64,000 bases of DNA, from contig JAQFVP010000002.1 of the NCBI GenBank assembly GCA_027942475.1, forward strand, positions 1-64,000, given 5' to 3'. This DNA is from Simkania sp. (GTDB taxonomy: Bacteria > Chlamydiota > Chlamydiia > Chlamydiales > Simkaniaceae). The notes beneath the pieces were generated by a model. The model did no database searches. It worked only from the letters and a program-made list of their open reading frames with translations, and was not told where the DNA came from. How positions within the stretch are numbered: the stretch's first letter is position 1; every line of letters begins with the position of its first letter. The position numbers and the translations under genes are program-made. Positions 59,931-64,000 of this stretch are shown in pieces.

Positions 59931-61223
59931 ATGAAATATCAAGTCCCAAAAGGTACATTCGACATCCTTCCACATGAAATAAAAAAGGAAAATAAGTGGA
60001 AGGAGTCCCATAGATGGAATTATCTCGAAAAGGTGATGCGTACACTTGCTTTTGACTACGGATATCGGGAAATACGTACCCCTATTTTTGAGCAAACTGA
60101 CCTCTTTGTCAGGGGGATTGGACAAACCTCCGACATTGTATCCAAAGAAATGTACACTTTTCCCGATAAAAATAATCGCTCTATGACCCTAAGACCAGAG
60201 GGGACTGCCGGCGTAGTCCGCTCGTTTATTGAACATAGCCTGCATCAGACTGGCTTGGATCAAAAGTTTTTCTATATTGGGCCTTTCTTTCGTTATGACC
60301 GCCCTCAAGCAGGTCGTTTCAGGCAGTTGCATCAGTTTGGCGTAGAAGCGTTTGGTCAAACGTCTCCCGAACAAGATCTCGAAGCCATTGACATGTTGCT
60401 CGAGCTTTATCGGCGTCTTGGGATCAAGAACCTCGAGCTCAAACTCAATTCACTGGGTAGCTTTGATACCCGTCGTACATACAGAGAAAAACTGCTCGAC
60501 TTCCTCCGTCCCCACCTACCTGCCCTTTCACCTGAAAGTCAAAAGCGCTTTGCGAGCAACCCCTTGCGCATTCTCGATTCCAAAGATCCAAAAGAACAGT
60601 CTCTCTTGCATGGGGCACCTCAGATCACTGAAGCGCTTGATATAGAAAGCCAAGACCATTTTCGCGAACTATGTCACCTTTTAAAAGCCGCAAGAATTTC
60701 GTTTACATTGGAACCCAATCTTGTACGGGGGCTCGATTATTATAATCGCACAGTTTTTGAAGTGATCTCAAATGTGCTCGGAGCGCAAAACACAATTGGC
60801 GCCGGTGGGCGCTACGATCAGCTCACGGCGCAGCTCGGTGGACTCAGCTGCCCCGCCATTGGGTTTTCAACCGGTATAGAGCGGATTCTCTGCACTATGG
60901 AGGGGCAAAACGCCCTCTTCCCCTCCCCCCCTTCTCCTCTTGTTTGTTTTGTTCCTTTGGGCGAGCAAGCGAGAATTTCGTGCACCGCCATGATGTACCA
61001 AATTCGGCATAATCGAGGTTCCGCCGTGATCAGTTTTGCAAAAAAAATACAAAAAGCTTTGCAAAGAGCAGATGATCTCACCGCGCGTTTCTGCGTAATC
61101 ATAGGGGACGAAGAGCTGTCTAAAGGGGTTGCTCAAGTGAAAAACATGCGAAACCGTCAAACTACAGAAATAGATATAGAAAAACTCTTGTCTTTTCTCT
61201 TACAAAACAGGGAAGTCAGATGA
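59931..61223 (+). CDS. hisS: Histidyl-tRNA synthetase
   Basis: PKGTFDILPHE, TLRPEGTAGVVRSFIEH, RYDRPQAGRFRQLHQFGVEAFG, LVRGLDYYNRTVFEV. Confidence 0.97.
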   Translation: MKYQVPKGTFDILPHEIKKENKWKESHRWNYLEKVMRTLAFDYGYREIRTPIFEQTDLFVRGIGQTSDIVSKEMYTFPDKNNRSMTLRPEGTAGVVRSFIEHSLHQTGLDQKFFYIGPFFRYDRPQAGRFRQLHQFGVEAFGQTSPEQDLEAIDMLLELYRRLGIKNLELKLNSLGSFDTRRTYREKLLDFLRPHLPALSPESQKRFASNPLRILDSKDPKEQSLLHGAPQITEALDIESQDHFRELCHLLKAARISFTLEPNLVRGLDYYNRTVFEVISNVLGAQNTIGAGGRYDQLTAQLGGLSCPAIGFSTGIERILCTMEGQNALFPSPPSPLVCFVPLGEQARISCTAMMYQIRHNRGSAVISFAKKIQKALQRADDLTARFCVIIGDEELSKGVAQVKNMRNRQTTEIDIEKLLSFLLQNREVR

Positions 61224-62995
61224 CATTTGATTATAGAAGAACCCATCGCTGCCATGAACTTAGCCTTTCAAACGTGGGAGAAAACGTCACCTTATCCGGA
61301 TGGGTCCATCGCCGCCGTGACCACGGAGGACTTATTTTTATCGATCTGCGGGATCGTTTTGGCTTAACACAACTGATTTTCGACCCCCATATTTCCAAAG
61401 ATACACACGAAAAAGCGGCTGATTTGCGCACAGAGTGGGTCATTTCAGTCAAAGGCGCAGTGCGTGGCCGTGGCCCCGACCTGGTCAATTTGAAACTCTC
61501 TACAGGGGAAATTGAAGTGGAAGTAACACAGCTAGCCATCCTATCCAAGGCCAAAACTCCCCCTTTCCCTATCTTTGATCAAACAAGTAAGCCCCATGAA
61601 GATATCCGCCTCAAGTATCGCTACCTCGACATCCGTCGTAGTGAGGTGATCGAAAAACTGGTGATGAGACACAAAGCCATGCTCTTGACCCGCAATTTTT
61701 TTCACGAAGAGGGATTTATAGAGGCCAACACACCTTTGCTTGGAAGATCTACCCCCGAGGGTGCGCGCGACTATCTGGTCCCCTCCCGTATTTATCCAGG
61801 TCATTTTTACGCACTCCCCCAGTCTCCTCAGCTTTTCAAGCAACTGCTTATGTTGGGGGGGGTAGACCGTTATTTTCAATTCGCTCCTTGCTTTCGGGAC
61901 GAAGATTTGCGCGCTGATCGGCAACCCGAATTTACTCAGCTCGATCTAGAAATCAGCTTTGCCCATCCGAGCGATCTCAAAAAGCTGCTGCATCAATATC
62001 TCACGCGCCTTTTTTCTGAGTGCCTCCATGTGTCGATCCCCGAGACCATTCCTGAGCTAAGCTACACCCTTGCTATGGAAAGGTATGGCACAGACCGCCC
62101 CGATCTTCGTTTTGGTATGCCCCTCGTCCGCCTAGACGAGCTCGCGAAAAGATGCGGTTTTTCCGTTTTTAAAGAGCAAGTGATACAAGGGGGCGTTGTC
62201 AAGGCTATTTGTGTGAAAAAAGGAGCTGATATATCCCGAAAAGAGATCGAGCGCTACACCGAGTTTGTGTGTAAGTTTGGCCTGAAAGGGCTCGCTTGGA
62301 TGAAGCGACATCAGGGGGCATTTCACTCCAGCATTGTCAAGTTTTTTTCACCCACTGAGCTAGAAGAGATCGCAACATCTTTGCAAGTAAAAGAAGGAGA
62401 CCTTATTTTTTTTGCGGCAAGTGATGAGGCCACAGTCAATCAGGCAATGGACCACCTCCGCCGTTTGATTGCTCGGGAAAGAGGTCTGATCAAATCGGAT
62501 CAATTTGCATTTGTTTGGGTAGTCGATTTTCCCCTGTTTGAGTGGGACGTTGAAAAAAAATGTCTAAATAGCATGCACCACCCTTTCACAGCGCCTAGAT
62601 TAGAAGACATAGATGCACTAAAATCGGATTCACTTCGCGTCCGATCGATGGCTTACGATCTCATCATCAATGGATTTGAAGTGGGGGGCGGATCTCAACG
62701 TATCCATGATAGTAGATTGCAAGAGCAAATATTTACTCTGCTCAACATCGACCCAAAAGAGCAGAAAGAAAAATTTGGCTTTTTTGTCGATGCCCTCAAA
62801 TACGGCGCCCCCCCACACCTGGGTATCGCTCTTGGTTTTGAGAGATTGCTTATGATTTTAACGCAAACAGAGCACATTCGGGACGTCATTTTCTTTCCAA
62901 AAACGCAAAAGGCAACCGATTTGATGATGCAGTGCCCAGCTTTGGTCGCTCCTGAGCAGCTCAGCGAGCTTGAAATTCAAATGCAGAGCAAATAA
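61220..62995 (+). CDS. aspS: Aspartyl-tRNA synthetase
   Basis: GWVHRRRDHGGLIFIDLRDRFGLTQLIFDP; RYLDIRRSEV; CFRDEDLRADRQPEFTQLDLE; LGIALGFERLLMILT. Confidence 0.98.
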   Translation: MTFDYRRTHRCHELSLSNVGENVTLSGWVHRRRDHGGLIFIDLRDRFGLTQLIFDPHISKDTHEKAADLRTEWVISVKGAVRGRGPDLVNLKLSTGEIEVEVTQLAILSKAKTPPFPIFDQTSKPHEDIRLKYRYLDIRRSEVIEKLVMRHKAMLLTRNFFHEEGFIEANTPLLGRSTPEGARDYLVPSRIYPGHFYALPQSPQLFKQLLMLGGVDRYFQFAPCFRDEDLRADRQPEFTQLDLEISFAHPSDLKKLLHQYLTRLFSECLHVSIPETIPELSYTLAMERYGTDRPDLRFGMPLVRLDELAKRCGFSVFKEQVIQGGVVKAICVKKGADISRKEIERYTEFVCKFGLKGLAWMKRHQGAFHSSIVKFFSPTELEEIATSLQVKEGDLIFFAASDEATVNQAMDHLRRLIARERGLIKSDQFAFVWVVDFPLFEWDVEKKCLNSMHHPFTAPRLEDIDALKSDSLRVRSMAYDLIINGFEVGGGSQRIHDSRLQEQIFTLLNIDPKEQKEKFGFFVDALKYGAPPHLGIALGFERLLMILTQTEHIRDVIFFPKTQKATDLMMQCPALVAPEQLSELEIQMQSK

Positions 62996-63015
62996 TTCGA
63001 GGAGAATCCCAACTT

Positions 63016-63831
63016 ATGTTTAAAATAATTTCTGCTAGTTTTTTTCTTTTTTTGATCAATTTTTCTCTTGCCTTCGGCAGCCCCCACGTTACCTCAAACA
63101 AGGAAGAGAAATTGCTTCAACCGGAAACTACTGAAGAAGAAGAGATCCAGCTTAGTCAAACCGATATTAGTCGAGCATCGAGAGCGTTTGCTCAGCTGAT
63201 CGGAAAAAATCTCAAAACCTTGGGTGTTGAGTGGAATTTCGAAGATATGATGCAAGGGATCAAAGAGGGAGTCGATGGAAATATTTCCGAAAAAGAGGAG
63301 GAGAAGTTGTTTGAGGCGATCGCAATTGTGCGAGAAAGGGCTTTCCGAAAGCTCGCGAGCAAAAATCTCGATGAGGCCAGTGCCTTTTTAACCGAAAATG
63401 CCGGCAAACAGGGCGTTTTAGAGCTCGAAAAAAACAGGTTGCAGTACCGAATCGAAAAAATGGGAGAGGGCGCAGTGGTTGAAAGCCATCACTCCCCCAT
63501 GATTCGCTATACGGGAAAGTTTATTGACGGACAAATTTTTGGGGGATCACAAGAGGGAGAACTCATCTCACTGCAAGAAACAATCCCGGGGTTTACCAAA
63601 GGGATTGTTGGGATGAAAGAAGGAGAAAAGCGTACTATTTTCATACATCCCGAGCTCGGTTATGGATCAATGGGCCATTTACCACCAAATTCGCTTCTCA
63701 TTTTTGACATTGAAGTGATCAAGGCAAACGGAGAATCTCAGCAAGATCTTTCACCTATTTCGGTGCAGCCACCGCTGAAAAGTGATGATGAGATTGTTGA
63801 TCAAACTGATCGGGAAGAAAAGGCTGGGTAA
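63016..63831 (+). CDS. mip: FKBP-type peptidyl-prolyl isomerase (Mip-like)
   Basis: Signal peptide; FKBP core IRYTGKFIDGQIFGGS...LQETIPGFTKGIVGMKEGEKRTIFIHPELGYGSMGHLPPNSLLIFDIEVIKAN. Confidence 0.93.
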   Translation: MFKIISASFFLFLINFSLAFGSPHVTSNKEEKLLQPETTEEEEIQLSQTDISRASRAFAQLIGKNLKTLGVEWNFEDMMQGIKEGVDGNISEKEEEKLFEAIAIVRERAFRKLASKNLDEASAFLTENAGKQGVLELEKNRLQYRIEKMGEGAVVESHHSPMIRYTGKFIDGQIFGGSQEGELISLQETIPGFTKGIVGMKEGEKRTIFIHPELGYGSMGHLPPNSLLIFDIEVIKANGESQQDLSPISVQPPLKSDDEIVDQTDREEKAG

Positions 63832-63857
63832 CTTTTTTCGTCCCGCCTTCCTTTTTT

Positions 63858-64000
63858 CTAAAGAGCAGCTTTGACAAAGTCGATGATCCCTTCGGCTTCC
63901 AGCAGTCCGACTAATCGGTTGATCTCTTTCCCCTCTTTAAAGAGGATCATGGTAGGGACCGAGGTCACTCGATGGGTATTTGCAATCTTATGATTTTGAT
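63858..64000 (-). CDS. trxA: Thioredoxin, C-terminal part (truncated by window end)
   Basis: Reverse-strand translation NHKIANTHRVTSVPTMILFKEGKEINRLVGLLEAEGIIDFVKAAL*. Confidence 0.85.
   Translation of the reverse strand, partial: QNHKIANTHRVTSVPTMILFKEGKEINRLVGLLEAEGIIDFVKAAL

Overview
The window looks like a chromosomal segment from a member of the Chlamydiota, probably outside the Chlamydiaceae. This rests on recognisable protein families and remembered Chlamydia gene order (dnaX/ptsIH/comEC/pdhAB; serS/CT728-like/zntA; hrcA-grpE-dnaK; rsbW/dnaE/uhpC/hisS/aspS/mip/trxA). No database search was run. Core genes are interrupted by accessory regions:
(1) a tandem array of four secreted paralogs with a dispersed non-coding repeat (2.0-5.4 kb);
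(2) an F-box-like gene (17.3-18.4 kb);
(3) an ~8 kb island between serS and the CT728-like gene, holding a collagen-like protein, two MORN-repeat proteins (one ending in a CaaX-like CSIL), two M48-type metalloprotease paralogs and the remnant of a third;
(4) a region at 46.4-50.5 kb with an IS5-like remnant, two heptad-repeat proteins (one ending in CaaX-like CQII, the other apparently lacking it after a poly-C length change) and a degenerate IS481-like element.
Other points of interest are a frameshift splitting an NAD-glutamate dehydrogenase gene at a G tract, a PBP5/DacF-like protein with substitutions in all three penicilloyl-transferase motifs, a CIRCE operator upstream of hrcA, and a receiver-MBL fusion. 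No CRISPR array or rRNA was seen; one tRNA (His) was found.
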